A stretch of 64,000 nucleotides of DNA from an uncultured Collinsella sp. (GTDB lineage Bacteria; Actinomycetota; Coriobacteriia; Coriobacteriales; Coriobacteriaceae). A program made the position numbers and the translations under genes. The notes under the pieces are model-generated. The model was not told the DNA's origin and did not search any database. It was given only the letters and a program-made list of their open reading frames with translations. Positions 44,634 through 54,107 of this stretch are shown here, in pieces; position 1 is the stretch's first letter; each line of letters begins with the position of its first letter. Location: the NCBI GenBank assembly GCA_900762355.1, contig CAAFGE010000032.1, positions 1-64,000 of the forward strand, given 5' to 3'.

Positions 44634-44668
44634 GCGCCGCGGAATTCCATCCGCGGCGCTCTTTTTAT
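44634..44668 (+). terminator. Terminator of ndk
   Basis: A 10-bp perfect stem (GCGCCGCGGA / TCCGCGGCGC) is followed by TCTTTTTATTT. Confidence 0.92.
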
Positions 44669-44708
44669 TTCAGTAGACTTTTGTTAAATGCCCACAAATC
44701 TACTAAAG

Positions 44709-44743
44709 AGCCCCCGTCCGGACGTTTCTTTCGGGCGGGGGCT
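44709..44743 (-). terminator. Terminator of rpiB (minus strand)
   Basis: AGCCCCCGYCCG arms pair over an 11-nt loop; on the minus strand TCTTTAG follows. It lies 28 nt beyond the rpiB stop. Confidence 0.75.
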
Positions 44744-44770
44744 GGCGTTAGCGTATGGCTTTGTAAGTCT

Positions 44771-45238
44771 TTAGGCTTCGTCGACGACCTTGAGGCCACG
44801 CGTGTGGTCGATCTCGTTGAGGAGATTGACGCGACGCTCGTGGCGACCACCCTCGAACTCGGCGTCGAGCCACTCGTCGACAATCATCTTGGCGAGTTCA
44901 GATCCCACGACGCGGGCGCCAAAGGCAAGCACGTTGGTGTTGTTGTGCATGCGGGAGAGCTTGGCGCTGAAGGGCTCGGAGCACACGACGGCGCGTACGC
45001 CCTCGACCTTGTTGGCGGCCAGGCTGATACCGACGCCGGTACCGCAGATCAGGATACCCAGATCGACGTCACCGTTGGCAACGGCCTTACCCACCTTGTA
45101 GCCAGCGATGGGGTAATCAAAGCTCTCGGAGGTGTCGGTTCCAAAGTTCACGACCTCGCAGCCGCGCTCCTTCAGGTGCTCGGAAATGATGTTCTTGAGC
45201 TCGACGGCGGCATGGTCGTTGCCGATACCAATCTTCAT
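44771..45238 (-). CDS. rpiB: Ribose 5-phosphate isomerase B
   Basis: RpiB interconverts ribulose 5-phosphate and ribose 5-phosphate. The 155 residues start MKIGIGNDHAAVELK and include ILICGTGVGISLAANK with the catalytic cysteine, CSEPFSAKLSRMHNNTNVLAFGARVVG, and the C-terminal FEGGRHERRVNLLNEID. Related LacAB isomerases share the fold, but the length and motifs favour RpiB. Confidence 0.94.
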   Translation of the reverse strand: MKIGIGNDHAAVELKNIISEHLKERGCEVVNFGTDTSESFDYPIAGYKVGKAVANGDVDLGILICGTGVGISLAANKVEGVRAVVCSEPFSAKLSRMHNNTNVLAFGARVVGSELAKMIVDEWLDAEFEGGRHERRVNLLNEIDHTRGLKVVDEA

Positions 45239-45509
45239 GAGTGGTTCCTCTCTGGTCCGTGCGGCGGAATTGCTAAAGGTTTTACCGCGTTCGACTGCAT
45301 GATAGCGCGACTTTTGTGTAAACGCTCGGGCGTTTTTTGGTCAAACGCTTTAGCATGCAACAAGACCGGCTTTTCATGAATGAATGCCGTCAGATTGCGC
45401 TTAAGCGCCGTCCGTCGGAACCATGGTTGCGGTTTCTGATGCATTGTTATCAAATAAAAGAGTTAACTAATATCGAGAGCCCAGTTCGTTATGTAAGCAG
45501 GAGATACCT
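45239..45509. other. Divergent intergenic region rpiB / UPF0597 gene
   Basis: A 271-nt gap between divergently read genes, with AT-rich sequence near its right end (ATCAAATAAAAGAGTTAACTAATAT). A small AACGC/GCGTT hairpin followed by TTTTTT occurs near 45322-45340. No gene is recognised. Confidence 0.5.
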
Positions 45510-46829
45510 ATGTCTACCGATTCCATCCGCGATGCCGCTTTTTGCGATGTCTTGAACCGCGAGCTTGTCTGTGCGCTCGGCTGCACCGAGCCCATTGCCG
45601 TTGCCTATGCAGCGGCGCTGGCGAGCCAGACACTCGGTTGCGAACCCGATCATATGGACGTTGCCTGCTCGGGCAATATCATCAAGAACGTTAAGAGCGT
45701 GACCGTGCCCAACTCGGGCGGCATGCACGGTATTGAAGCGGCGGCCGTGCTGGGTGCCGTGGGCGGCGACGCCAAGAGTGCGCTCGAGGTGCTCGAGAGC
45801 GTCGATGACGCGGATCGCGCCCGCGTGGCCGAGCTGCTTGCTGATACGGACTACTGCGATGTGTCGCTTGTCGAGGGTGTGCCCAACCTCTACATCAAGG
45901 TGACTGCTACAGCCGGGGGCCATACCGCGATCGTCGAGATTACCGACCACCACACCAATGTCACGTGCCATACGCTCGATGGTATTCCGGTATGCGGCAA
46001 GTCGGCGGGGGAGTGCGCCGCCTGCGCCGAGCGCGTTGTGGCTGAGCGGGCGGCAGATAACGCCGACACGCCCATGTCGATTGAGACCATCATCGACTTT
46101 ATCGAGTACGGTGACATTGAGGACGCCCGCGCTGCCGTTGAGCGTCAGATTGAGCTGAATGGCGCAATCAGTGCCGAGGGCCTTGCGCACGCTTGGGGCG
46201 CCGAGGTGGGTCGTACGCTGCTGGGTGCTCGTGCCGATGACGTCGCCTGCCGTGCCCGTGCCCGTGCGGCCGCCGGATCCGACGCTCGCATGAACGGCTG
46301 CGCGCTGCCGGTCGCCATTGTGTGCGGCTCGGGCAATCAGGGAATTACCTGCGCATTGCCCGTCATGGAGTATGCCGAGTACCTGCGTTGCGACCACGAG
46401 CGCCTGGTGCGCGCCGTGATGCTGTCCGATCTTATCGCCGTGCATATCAAGAGCTATATTGGTGCGCTCTCGGCGTTTTGCGGTGCTATTTGCGCCGCGT
46501 GCGGCGCCGGCGCCGCGATTACCTGGCTGTGCGGTGGCACGCGCGAGCAGATTGGCGCGACGGTCTCGAATACGCTCGGTAACGTGGGCGGCATCGTGTG
46601 CGACGGCGCCAAAGCGAGCTGTGCCGCCAAGATCTCGGCTGCCGTTGATGCGGCGATTCTGGGCCACGATATGGCTATGCAGGGTCGCGGCTTCCGCGCC
46701 GGCGAGGGCCTGATCCAGGATACCGTTGAGCAGACAATCGCCAGCATGGGCTACGTGGGCCGTGTGGGTATGAAAGATACTGACGTCGAGATCCTCAACA
46801 TCATGATCGGCAAAACCCAGGTTTGTTAG
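45510..46829 (+). CDS. UPF0597 / L-cysteine desulfidase-like protein
   Basis: A 439-residue protein of the UPF0597 (YhaM/CdsB) family, related to the alpha domain of iron-sulfur L-serine dehydratases. The N-terminal GCTEPIAVAYAAALA and SGNIIKNVKSVTVPNSGG blocks and many conserved cysteines (GNQGITCALPV, GAICAACGAGAAITWLCGG) support an Fe-S lyase acting on cysteine or serine. GCAGGAG precedes the ATG. Its stop overlaps the stop of the opposite-strand HAD gene (TTTAG). Confidence 0.9.
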   Translation: MSTDSIRDAAFCDVLNRELVCALGCTEPIAVAYAAALASQTLGCEPDHMDVACSGNIIKNVKSVTVPNSGGMHGIEAAAVLGAVGGDAKSALEVLESVDDADRARVAELLADTDYCDVSLVEGVPNLYIKVTATAGGHTAIVEITDHHTNVTCHTLDGIPVCGKSAGECAACAERVVAERAADNADTPMSIETIIDFIEYGDIEDARAAVERQIELNGAISAEGLAHAWGAEVGRTLLGARADDVACRARARAAAGSDARMNGCALPVAIVCGSGNQGITCALPVMEYAEYLRCDHERLVRAVMLSDLIAVHIKSYIGALSAFCGAICAACGAGAAITWLCGGTREQIGATVSNTLGNVGGIVCDGAKASCAAKISAAVDAAILGHDMAMQGRGFRAGEGLIQDTVEQTIASMGYVGRVGMKDTDVEILNIMIGKTQVC

Positions 46830-47584
46830 GACAGTTCGTTGGCTACTTGGTGTTCGTAGAATGCTTCTACTACGGCGTTGAAATCGCGGGCGAAGTCTTC
46901 CATGGTTCCGCGCCAGGTGGCTCGGCTGGGCTTGCCCTGGCCCACATAGGCGGTTTGAATGCCGCAGGCGGGGCTGGGGAAGTCGCGTTTGGGATCGTTG
47001 CCCACCATAAGGACCTCGTGTGGCTCGAGCCCCATCACCTGAAGCTGCTCTAGATAGTAGGTGGCATCGGGCTTGCATCGGGTGGCGTTTCCCATGTGCG
47101 TGACGAGCTCAAAGGGGGCGTCAGCCAGGTCGCCCCAGCCCATGCGGCACTCGATGGCCCCCTGGGGAAAGCTGGGGTTGGTAAAGAGCGCGCAACGCAG
47201 TCCAGCGTCCTGTACGGCCTGGAGCGCGGCGTGCGCGCCCGGCATGGCGTGGGCGTTAATGACATCGTCGTTCTTGTACGGAAGAACTTCGTGGTCATAG
47301 TAGGTAAACGCCTCGTAGATGAGGGGATCGGAGAGGCAGATCCCGCATCGGCGCTCGACCTCTTCTTGGTAAAACTCAAGATTGGTGCGGTTGTCCGTGC
47401 CGCTGCGGCGATTGGCGTTGAGGTCAACCAGGATGGTGCCGAGGCGTGCCATCGTGCCACCGCGGCTGCGGCGCCCGATATCCGCGAGCATCGATGAGAC
47501 ATCCTTAAAATAGCGAAGGATGAACGCGTTGAGGTTGATGCTAAGAAGCGTCTCGTCCATATCGAAAACGACTGCTTTGAGCAC
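46826..47584 (-). CDS. HAD family hydrolase
   Basis: A 252-residue HAD phosphatase: motif I VFDMDETLLS, motif II FTNPSF, motif III near CKPDATYYL, motif IV VGNDPKRDFPSPACG. The substrate is unknown. GTG 47584 is chosen because AAAGG lies about 8 nt upstream and the frame then starts VLKAVVFDMDE; 57 further in-frame codons upstream cross AT-rich sequence. It converges on the UPF0597 gene with overlapping stop codons. Confidence 0.85.
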   Translation of the reverse strand: MLKAVVFDMDETLLSINLNAFILRYFKDVSSMLADIGRRSRGGTMARLGTILVDLNANRRSGTDNRTNLEFYQEEVERRCGICLSDPLIYEAFTYYDHEVLPYKNDDVINAHAMPGAHAALQAVQDAGLRCALFTNPSFPQGAIECRMGWGDLADAPFELVTHMGNATRCKPDATYYLEQLQVMGLEPHEVLMVGNDPKRDFPSPACGIQTAYVGQGKPSRATWRGTMEDFARDFNAVVEAFYEHQVANELS

Positions 47585-47739
47585 GCGGGCACCTTTCTCG
47601 TAAATTTGATCTAGAGTCGTTGGCTCCGGATACTTTACCCCAAAGCCGAATGCCTGGCTGGTTATCGTCAAGTTGCGGAGACGTGTGTTCATAAGATTAC
47701 GAAAAAGTCTCCACACGAGTAAAAAATCGCAGTTCACGC

Positions 47740-47768
47740 TTGAAATCGAACTCATTTCCCCGTAACCT
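47740..47768 (+). promoter_or_regulatory. Possible rpsA promoter
   Basis: TTGAAA (47740-47745) and TAACCT (47763-47768) are 17 nt apart, 130 nt before the rpsA start. The rest of the 315-nt gap (47585-47899) shows no gene; a long 5' leader is likely. Confidence 0.4.
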
Positions 47769-47899
47769 ATACGAACGTGATTGCATAAGCGTCACATTAG
47801 TATCTGTCGGCTCCCGAGTGTTCCTAAACGTTGTGTGCTTGTCGCACCCTTCTGTAGGTCCTAGCAATCGGGGCCCCGTAGTTCGAAAGGGGTCCACCT

Positions 47900-49066
47900 T
47901 TGAGTGAGATTCAGAACTCGTCCATTTTCTCTCTTGACGATGTCAACGAGGAGGAGATGAACAACCTCATCGACGGTACGATTACCGACTTTGATGAGGG
48001 CGATCTCGTTAACGGCACTGTCGTTAAGATCGAGCATGACGAGGTGCTCGTTGACATCGGATTCAAGTCCGAGGGCGTTATCCCGGTCCGCGAGCTGTCC
48101 ATCCGCAAGGACGCTAACCCTGCAGACATCGTTGCACTCGGTGATCCCATCGAGGCTCTGGTTCTCCAGAAGGAGGACAAGGACGGTCGTCTGGTCCTGT
48201 CCAAGAAGCGTGCCGAGTACGAGCGTGCTTGGAACCGCATCGAGGAGAAGTTCAACTCCGGCGAGAACGTCGAGGGCGAGGTTATCGAGGTTGTCAAGGG
48301 CGGCCTGATTCTCGACATCGGCCTGCGTGGCTTCCTGCCTGCTTCCCTCGTCGACCTCCGTCGCGTTAAGGACCTCACCTCTTACATGGGCACCCGCATC
48401 GAGGCCCGCGTTATCGAGATGGACCGCAACCGCAACAACGTCGTCCTCTCCCGTCGCGTCGTGCTCGAGGAGTCCCGTAAGGCCGAGCGCTCCGAGATCC
48501 TGTCCAAGCTCAAGTCTGGTATGCGTCTCCAGGGCACCGTTTCCTCCATCGTCGACTTCGGCGCCTTCGTCGACCTCGGCGGTATCGACGGCCTCATCCA
48601 CATCTCCGAGCTCTCCTGGAACCACGTCAACCATCCTTCCGAGGTTGTCAAGGTCGGCCAGGAGGTCGAGGTCGAGGTTCTCGACGTCGATCTCAACCGC
48701 GAGCGCATCTCCCTGGGTCTCAAGCAGACCACCGAGGATCCGTGGCGCGCACTGGTCAAGAAGTACCCCGTCGGCGCTATCGTCGAGGGCACTGTGACCA
48801 AGCTTGTCCCGTTCGGCGCTTTCGTCGACCTGGGCGAGGGCATCGAGGGCCTGGTGCACATCTCCGAGATGGCCAACAAGCACGTCGATCAGCCTTCTCA
48901 GGTCACCCATGTGGGCGACAAGGTTCAGGTCAAGGTCATGGAGATCGACCTCGACCGTCGTCGTATCTCCCTGTCCATGAAGTCCGCTGCTGAGACTCTG
49001 GGCGTCGAGATCGAGGTTACCCCGCTGCCTTCCGAGAAGAAGGACGAGGAGACCGACGCCGAGTAA
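47900..49066 (+). CDS. rpsA: 30S ribosomal protein S1
   Basis: S1 helps mRNA binding to the small subunit. The 388 residues contain four S1/OB repeats (about residues 31-100, 118-185, 204-272 and 290-358); the last two carry the best RNA-binding signatures (VDFGAFVDLGGIDGLIHISEL, VPFGAFVDLGEGIEGLVHIS without bridging). The start is TTG 47900, 9 nt after GAAAGGGG; no ATG is available. It has two repeats fewer than the six of E. coli S1, as usual in Actinobacteria. Codon bias is very strong. Confidence 0.95.
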   Translation: MSEIQNSSIFSLDDVNEEEMNNLIDGTITDFDEGDLVNGTVVKIEHDEVLVDIGFKSEGVIPVRELSIRKDANPADIVALGDPIEALVLQKEDKDGRLVLSKKRAEYERAWNRIEEKFNSGENVEGEVIEVVKGGLILDIGLRGFLPASLVDLRRVKDLTSYMGTRIEARVIEMDRNRNNVVLSRRVVLEESRKAERSEILSKLKSGMRLQGTVSSIVDFGAFVDLGGIDGLIHISELSWNHVNHPSEVVKVGQEVEVEVLDVDLNRERISLGLKQTTEDPWRALVKKYPVGAIVEGTVTKLVPFGAFVDLGEGIEGLVHISEMANKHVDQPSQVTHVGDKVQVKVMEIDLDRRRISLSMKSAAETLGVEIEVTPLPSEKKDEETDAE

Positions 49067-49091
49067 ATCGGTTTGACGATCACTTGTTTTA

Positions 49092-49125
49092 AGGGACCCG
49101 TCCGCAATGGACGGGTCCCTTTTTG
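49092..49125 (+). terminator. Terminator of rpsA
   Basis: AGGGACCCGTCC and GGACGGGTCCCT pair perfectly around GCAAT and are followed by TTTTT. Confidence 0.95.
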
Positions 49126-49392
49126 CATTTGGTGCCAAGATGCATGATGCTGCCCATGCTATCCACAAGCTATTTGGTTGTCGGTGCATGAAAAAATGCC
49201 GACATCCCGCCTCGGGGAGGAGGCGGGAACACACCGAGTAGACGGAGGGGTGTGGAGCGCGGTCGCGTCTCGACTGACGACGTTGCCCATCGACAGGATC
49301 ATTGTAGCGCATGGCGGTTCTTGGTATATCGTGTCGAGCGTTTGCGTTGTGCCATTGCCTGCGGCAACGGTGTGTTACACTCTTGCACTGCT
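49126..49392. other. Intergenic stretch before RNase P RNA
   Basis: It contains a perfect 8-bp hairpin CCCGCCTC / GAGGCGGG (49206-49227) and, upstream of it, AAAAAA (a minus-strand T run 14 nt from the stem). The rnpB -10 box TACACT is at 49376-49381 with a poor -35 (TTGCCT) 15 nt upstream. No protein gene was recognised. Confidence 0.5.
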
Positions 49393-49748
49393 GAGTGGGC
49401 CAGACGGTCGCGCGATGTGCTGCTTGCAGCACGCGTGAGGAAAGTCCGGGCTCCAGAGGGCGGGATGCCGGCTAACGGCCGGGCGGAGTGATCCGACGGA
49501 AAGCGCCGCAGAAAAGAAGACTCCCACCTGCGTCGTAAGGCGTAAAGGGAAAAGCTGAAACGGTGGTGTAAGAGACCACCAGCGTCGTGGTAACACGGCG
49601 GCTTGGCAAGCCCCATCCGGAGCAAGCGCGAATAGGAACGCTATGGGCCGGCCCGGTCCGCGTTCGGGTAGCGTGCGTGGAGTTGCACGGTAACGTGCAG
49701 ACAAGATAAATGACCGTTCACGACAGAACCCGGCTTACAGGCCCACTT
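49393..49748 (+). ncRNA. rnpB: RNase P RNA component, bacterial type A
   Basis: The catalytic RNA that matures tRNA 5' ends. Universal blocks appear in order: GAGGAAAGTCCGGGCTCC, GCCGGCTAACGGCC, AAAGGGAAAAGCTGAAACGG, GTAAGAGACCACCAGCG, GAGCAAGCGCGAATAGG, GGTAACGTGCAGACAAGATAAATGACC, and ACAGAACCCGGCTTACAGG. The P1 stem is closed by AGTGGGCC (49394 on) and GGCCCACTT (49740-49748), and TTTTT follows shortly after. Ends are set from P1. Confidence 0.96.
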
Positions 49749-49834
49749 GGCATTTTTGTTACCCTGACAATCGTTACGGCCTTTGCCGTATTATTGAGGC
49801 CGTTTGTTGTCGCGCTTTATTTTGTTGAGGGGCT

Positions 49835-50473
49835 TTGTTGGACAGCTATTTTACTCTGCAATCGAATATTGAGGCTTCAGGCGAGTTTGTGGACCGCAAG
49901 AGCCGGTTTATTGCCCAGCTGGTCCATATTGAGTCCGAGGATGAGGCGAATGCCTTTATCGAGACCGTTCGCAAACGTCATTACGACGCTCGACACAATG
50001 TTCCCGCGTGGATTTTGGTCGATGGACGTGAGCGCCAGAGCGATGACGGTGAACCGAGCCGCACGAGTGGTATGCCGACGCTCGAGGTGCTGCGCGGTGC
50101 GGGGCTCAAAAATGTTTGCTGCGTGGTGACGCGCTATTTTGGCGGCACGCTGTTGGGACCTGGTGGATTGGTGCGCGCCTATACCACGGCGACGCAGGCG
50201 GCGGTGGCAGCTGCTCAGGAGGCCGGGCAGATCGTTGAGATGACGAGTGTCGTGCCTGTTGACGTGCGTGTGGCCTATCCGCAGTATGAGCAGGTGCTTC
50301 GTTTGGCGCAGGATTCGGGTGCCAAGGTTTCGGATACCGATTACGCGGATGCCGTGACGATTCATTTGGTGTTTAAGGTGGGGGAGCAGGAGCCGTTTTG
50401 CGCTAAGATGCGCGAGCTTATGGCGGGGCGCGAGGAGATCGAGGCCGGCGCTCCCGAATTTGCGGAGTTCTAA
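49835..50473 (+). CDS. YigZ/IMPACT family protein
   Basis: A 212-residue protein of the UPF0029/IMPACT family with an N-terminal Impact domain (SRFIAQLVHIESEDEA, DDGEPSRTSGMP, VVTRYFGGTLLGPGGLVRAY) and a C-terminal DUF1949 ferredoxin-like domain. Its bacterial function is unresolved; a role in translation or peptide handling has been proposed. The start is TTG, at 49835 or 49838; GAGGGG at 49827-49832 fits the second better. Confidence 0.88.
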   Translation: MLDSYFTLQSNIEASGEFVDRKSRFIAQLVHIESEDEANAFIETVRKRHYDARHNVPAWILVDGRERQSDDGEPSRTSGMPTLEVLRGAGLKNVCCVVTRYFGGTLLGPGGLVRAYTTATQAAVAAAQEAGQIVEMTSVVPVDVRVAYPQYEQVLRLAQDSGAKVSDTDYADAVTIHLVFKVGEQEPFCAKMRELMAGREEIEAGAPEFAEF

Positions 50474-50475
50474 CG

Positions 50476-50528
50476 ACGACGGCCGGCGTGCTTTTGGAAG
50501 TATCCCAAGCGCGCCGGCCGTCGTTTTA
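50476..50528. terminator. Bidirectional terminator
   Basis: A 17-bp stem (arms 50477-50493 and 50507-50523, one G-T pair) with a 13-nt loop and TTTT after it, between two converging genes. Confidence 0.85.
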
Positions 50529-50540
50529 TGTTGCCGCCGT

Positions 50541-50987
50541 TTACTCGGCGAGCCGCTTTAGCACATCGCAGGCGATCTCGACGGCATCGTCGATGCAGCC
50601 GGGGCAGCTGCGGAGCGGACCCTTGTCTGATCCGATGCCCTTGAGCGTGCCGCAGACGGTCGTCGTGTTCTTCTCGCCAAAACGCTTTGCGATTTCGCGT
50701 GACAGCTTGTAGGTCTGGCCCTTGGTCTTGGGGTTTTCCATGCCGTCGCTCATTACAAAGCCCATGATGGCCACGGCGCCCGAGATGGCGCCGCAGGTTT
50801 CGGTCATGCCGCCCATGCCGGCGCCAAAGCCCTCGGTGAGGGTAAAGGCGGTCTGGGGGTCGAGCCCGACGGCAGGTGCGAGCGTGCAGGCGACGGCCTG
50901 GGCGCAGTTAAAGCCACGGGCGTGGTATTCGGCAGCCTGAGCCTGGCAGGCCGCGGTGTCGAGCTGGGCGATATCGATTTGCTTCAT
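50541..50987 (-). CDS. C_GCAxxG_C_C family putative redox protein
   Basis: A 148-residue protein with the spaced cysteines of the C_GCAxxG_C_C family: GFNCAQAV near the N terminus, TETCGAISGAVAIMG in the middle, and VCGTLKGIGSDKG...CPGCIDDAV at the end. These are thought to bind a metal or act in redox; function is unproven. ATG 50987 has AAGGAG 7 nt upstream on the minus strand. Confidence 0.85.
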   Translation of the reverse strand: MKQIDIAQLDTAACQAQAAEYHARGFNCAQAVACTLAPAVGLDPQTAFTLTEGFGAGMGGMTETCGAISGAVAIMGFVMSDGMENPKTKGQTYKLSREIAKRFGEKNTTTVCGTLKGIGSDKGPLRSCPGCIDDAVEIACDVLKRLAE

Positions 50988-51217
50988 CGTTGTCTCCTTG
51001 GTTACGGTGTACCCGCCTATGGTACCCGTGACGGTGCATGTAATCGTCGAGAGCTTCACGTATGCCTCATTTTTCTCTGTCAAGCAAATGCCAAGGCTTG
51101 AGATAAATGCCCCTGATCGATTTGTCCCATAACCTACCTTGGGGATGGGTTGAGAGGGGTGCGGGGTAGCGGTATCGTGAACCGAATAAAACTAAAACCC
51201 AGGCAAGGGAGCTAGAT

Positions 51218-52501
51218 ATGAGCGAGCAGACCATCGGTACTACATGTGTTCAGGGCGGCTATCACCCGGGAGATGCCGAGCCGCGCCAGGTGCCCATCTA
51301 CCAGTCCACCACGTGGAAGTACGACACGTCCGAGCACATGGGCAAGCTGTTTGACCTAGAGGAGTCGGGCTACTTCTACAGCCGTCTGCAGAATCCCACG
51401 TGCGACCTGGTTGCTGCCAAGATCTGCGAGATGGAGGGCGGTACCGCTGCGATGCTCACGAGCTCGGGCATGGCTGCGAACTTCCTTGCGATCTTTAACG
51501 TTGCCGGTGCCGGTGATCATGTGGTCGCTAGCTCTGCTATCTACGGCGGTACCTACAACCTGCTGGCTCATACCATGGGTCGCATGGGCTTGACCTGCAC
51601 GTTCGTTGCCCCCGGCTGCACCGATGAGGAGCTCGAGGCAGCCTTTGAGCCCAATACCAAGCTCGTCTTTGGCGAGACCATCGCCAATCCCGCCCTCGCC
51701 GTGCTCGACATTGAGCGTTTTGCCAAGGCCGCGCACGACCACGGCGTGCCGCTGATGGTCGACAACACCTTCCCGACGCCCGTGATGTGTCGTCCCTTTG
51801 AGTGGGGCGCCGACATCGTTACGCATTCCACCACCAAGTACATGGATGGACATGCTGCTTACCTGGGCGGCGTCATCGTCGACCATGGCCAGTTTGACTG
51901 GATGGCCCATGCGGACAAGTTCCCTGGTCTCACCACGCCCGATGAGAGCTATCACGGCGTGACCTATGCCGAGAAGTTCGGTCGCGAGGGCGCCTTTATT
52001 ACCAAGGCTACCGCGCAGCTTATGCGCGACCTCGGCCCCATGCAGAACCCGCAGGCGGCATTTTTCCTGAACAGCTCGCTCGAGAGCCTGCACGTGCGCA
52101 TGCCGCGTCATTGCGAGAACGGCCTGGCCGTTGCCAAGTTCCTGCAGGACCATCCCAAGGTGCGCTTCGTGAGCTATCCGGGCCTGGAGGGCGACAAGTA
52201 CTATGACCTGGCTCAGAAGTACATGCCTAACGGTACCTGCGGCGTCGTGAGCTTTGGCTTTAACGGTGGTCGCGCGGCGGCCGAGACCTTTATGAAGAGC
52301 CTTAAGCTCGCCCAGATCGCTACGCACGTGGCCGATGCGCGTACTTGCTGCTTGCATCCGGCAAACGCTACCCATCGCCAGATGAACGACGAGGAGCTCA
52401 TCGCCTGTGGCATCTCCGCCGATATGGTGCGTCTGTCGTGCGGCCTCGAGGACACGGCCGATCTGATTGCCGACCTTGAGCAGGCGCTTGAGCAGTGCTA
52501 G
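51218..52501 (+). CDS. metY: O-acetylhomoserine aminocarboxypropyltransferase / PLP-dependent sulfur-amino-acid enzyme
   Basis: A Cys/Met-metabolism PLP enzyme of 427 residues. Features are SSAIYGGTYNLLAHTM (cofactor phosphate region), VDNTFPTPVMCRPFEWGADIVTHSTTKYMDGH with the PLP lysine, and a late VRLSCGLEDTADLI. Sequence style fits O-acetylhomoserine sulfhydrylase; methionine gamma-lyase is the main alternative. It is followed by an MFS exporter in the same direction but after a strong terminator. Confidence 0.85.
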   Translation: MSEQTIGTTCVQGGYHPGDAEPRQVPIYQSTTWKYDTSEHMGKLFDLEESGYFYSRLQNPTCDLVAAKICEMEGGTAAMLTSSGMAANFLAIFNVAGAGDHVVASSAIYGGTYNLLAHTMGRMGLTCTFVAPGCTDEELEAAFEPNTKLVFGETIANPALAVLDIERFAKAAHDHGVPLMVDNTFPTPVMCRPFEWGADIVTHSTTKYMDGHAAYLGGVIVDHGQFDWMAHADKFPGLTTPDESYHGVTYAEKFGREGAFITKATAQLMRDLGPMQNPQAAFFLNSSLESLHVRMPRHCENGLAVAKFLQDHPKVRFVSYPGLEGDKYYDLAQKYMPNGTCGVVSFGFNGGRAAAETFMKSLKLAQIATHVADARTCCLHPANATHRQMNDEELIACGISADMVRLSCGLEDTADLIADLEQALEQC

Positions 52502-52570
52502 GCTAGCGTGCGTGCGAGGCGTGGAACGGCTTTTCGGCTGACGACGTCCTCATAGTTCCGATTCCGTAGG

Positions 52571-52617
52571 CGGGACCCCGATCGTGTCCGTTTGTAGGCG
52601 ATTGGGGTCCCGTTTTT
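52571..52617 (+). terminator. Terminator of metY
   Basis: A 14-bp stem (CGGGACCCCGATCG with its complement, one G-T pair) followed by TTTTT. Confidence 0.9.
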
Positions 52618-52642
52618 GCGTTGCACGATAGAAAGGATATAC

Positions 52643-53947
52643 ATGGAGAAAACTGCCGAGCAGCTGCGCCGCGAACACATTGCCCTAGAGGGCGACACCC
52701 ACGGTAAGAATAAATGGGCGATTCTGTTCACCGTGCTCGTCATGACTTTTATGGCGTGTCTGGATGCGAGCATCGTGACGGTGGCGCTGCCCGTGATGCA
52801 AAAGGAGCTGGGGGTGGGTCTCGACCGCATTCAGCTCGTGAGCTCGGTGTATCTGCTCGCGACGTGCGTCGCCATGCTGCCGTTTGGCCGCTTGGGCGAT
52901 GTGCGCGGCAAGGTGAATGTGTTCCAGCTTGGTGTAATCGTCTTTACGGGTGGCTCGTTGCTTTGCGGGCTTTCGGCTTCGCTCGAGGTGCTTATCTTGG
53001 CGCGTTTCGTGCAGGGCATTGGCTGTGCCGCCGCGATGGCCAACAATATGGGCATCATCACCGAGTCGTTTCCGGCGCGTGAGCGCGGCCGTGCCATGGG
53101 CATTCTGGCGACCTTTGTGGCTCTTGGCATGATGTGCGGCCCCGTGCTCGGCGGCGTGCTGGTGGCGAGCTTTCCCTGGGAGAGCATCTTCCTTATCAAT
53201 CTGCCCATTGGCGTAATCTCGTTTATCGTGGGACTCTATACGCTGCCGCATGTGAAGCCGGAGGCTGGCGAACGCCCTATGCCGTTGACAGAGGCGGCGC
53301 GTCGCTGCTTTGTGAGCTCGGCTTTCACGATTAACCTGGCTTGCATGCTTATCGTGTTCGTGGGTATCGGTGCCTCCGAGTTTGTGCTGCCGTTCTACTT
53401 TCAGGATGCCCACGGCTTTAGCTCCGATATCTCCGGCCTGTTGTTTTTGGCGATGCCGGTCGTGAATGCCTTTGTGGGCCCGCTTTCGGGCTCGGTGTCC
53501 GACCGTGTTGGTTGTGAAGCGCCCACGGCCGTTGGCCTGGGCGTGTACGTGTGCGGTCTCTTTGCGGTGAGCACGCTTGACGAGCACTCTTCCATCTTGA
53601 TGATTGTGTGCTGCGTCGCGTTTATGTCGTGCGGCACGTCGATCTTCCAGAGTCCCAATAATTCGCTGTATATGGGTTCGGCTCCGCGTGAGGCGCTTGG
53701 CTTTGCGGGCAGCTTGAGCAGCTTGGCGCGCTATGCGGGCATAGCGCTGGGTATTACGGCGGCGTCGCGCATCCTGTATGGACAGACGAGCGCGGCGATG
53801 GGCAAGACGGTCACGAGCTATGTGGCGGGTCGTCCGGACGTGTTCCTCTTTGGCTTCCGTTTGGTATTCTACGTGCTGATGGCCGTTGCTACCGTGGGCT
53901 TTGCGCTCACATTGGTACGTTTGGTGAGGACGCGCACCCGGCATTAG
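52643..53947 (+). CDS. MFS transporter, drug:H+ antiporter (DHA2-like)
   Basis: A 434-residue exporter-type MFS protein with about 12 or more membrane segments. The N-terminal DASIVTVALPVMQ (motif D1), GRLGDVRGKVN (motif A) and ARFVQGIGCAAAMANN (motif B) point to the DHA2/EmrB-QacA group, and GPVLGGVLV is the antiporter motif C. At 434 residues it is shorter than typical 14-helix members. Substrate unknown. ATG 52643 follows GAAAGGA by 6 nt. Confidence 0.88.
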   Translation: MEKTAEQLRREHIALEGDTHGKNKWAILFTVLVMTFMACLDASIVTVALPVMQKELGVGLDRIQLVSSVYLLATCVAMLPFGRLGDVRGKVNVFQLGVIVFTGGSLLCGLSASLEVLILARFVQGIGCAAAMANNMGIITESFPARERGRAMGILATFVALGMMCGPVLGGVLVASFPWESIFLINLPIGVISFIVGLYTLPHVKPEAGERPMPLTEAARRCFVSSAFTINLACMLIVFVGIGASEFVLPFYFQDAHGFSSDISGLLFLAMPVVNAFVGPLSGSVSDRVGCEAPTAVGLGVYVCGLFAVSTLDEHSSILMIVCCVAFMSCGTSIFQSPNNSLYMGSAPREALGFAGSLSSLARYAGIALGITAASRILYGQTSAAMGKTVTSYVAGRPDVFLFGFRLVFYVLMAVATVGFALTLVRLVRTRTRH

Positions 53948-54107
53948 CGTGTTGGGAGGCTGTCTGCCACGAATCGGGCCTATCTACTGGTCTTGCAGCT
54001 TTATGGTGCGATGCGGCTTGTGGGGCGGGCGGGGGTCGGTCCGTGGTAGACTATCGAACAACGTTTATTAATCGCGCGGTATCGTTGCCGCGAGAAGGGG
54101 TTGCGCC

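Noticed and set aside
53948..54107. Possible purine riboswitch upstream of xpt
   Set aside because: The conserved aptamer core (TATA...GGGTATGG...) is not present in the 160-nt gap.
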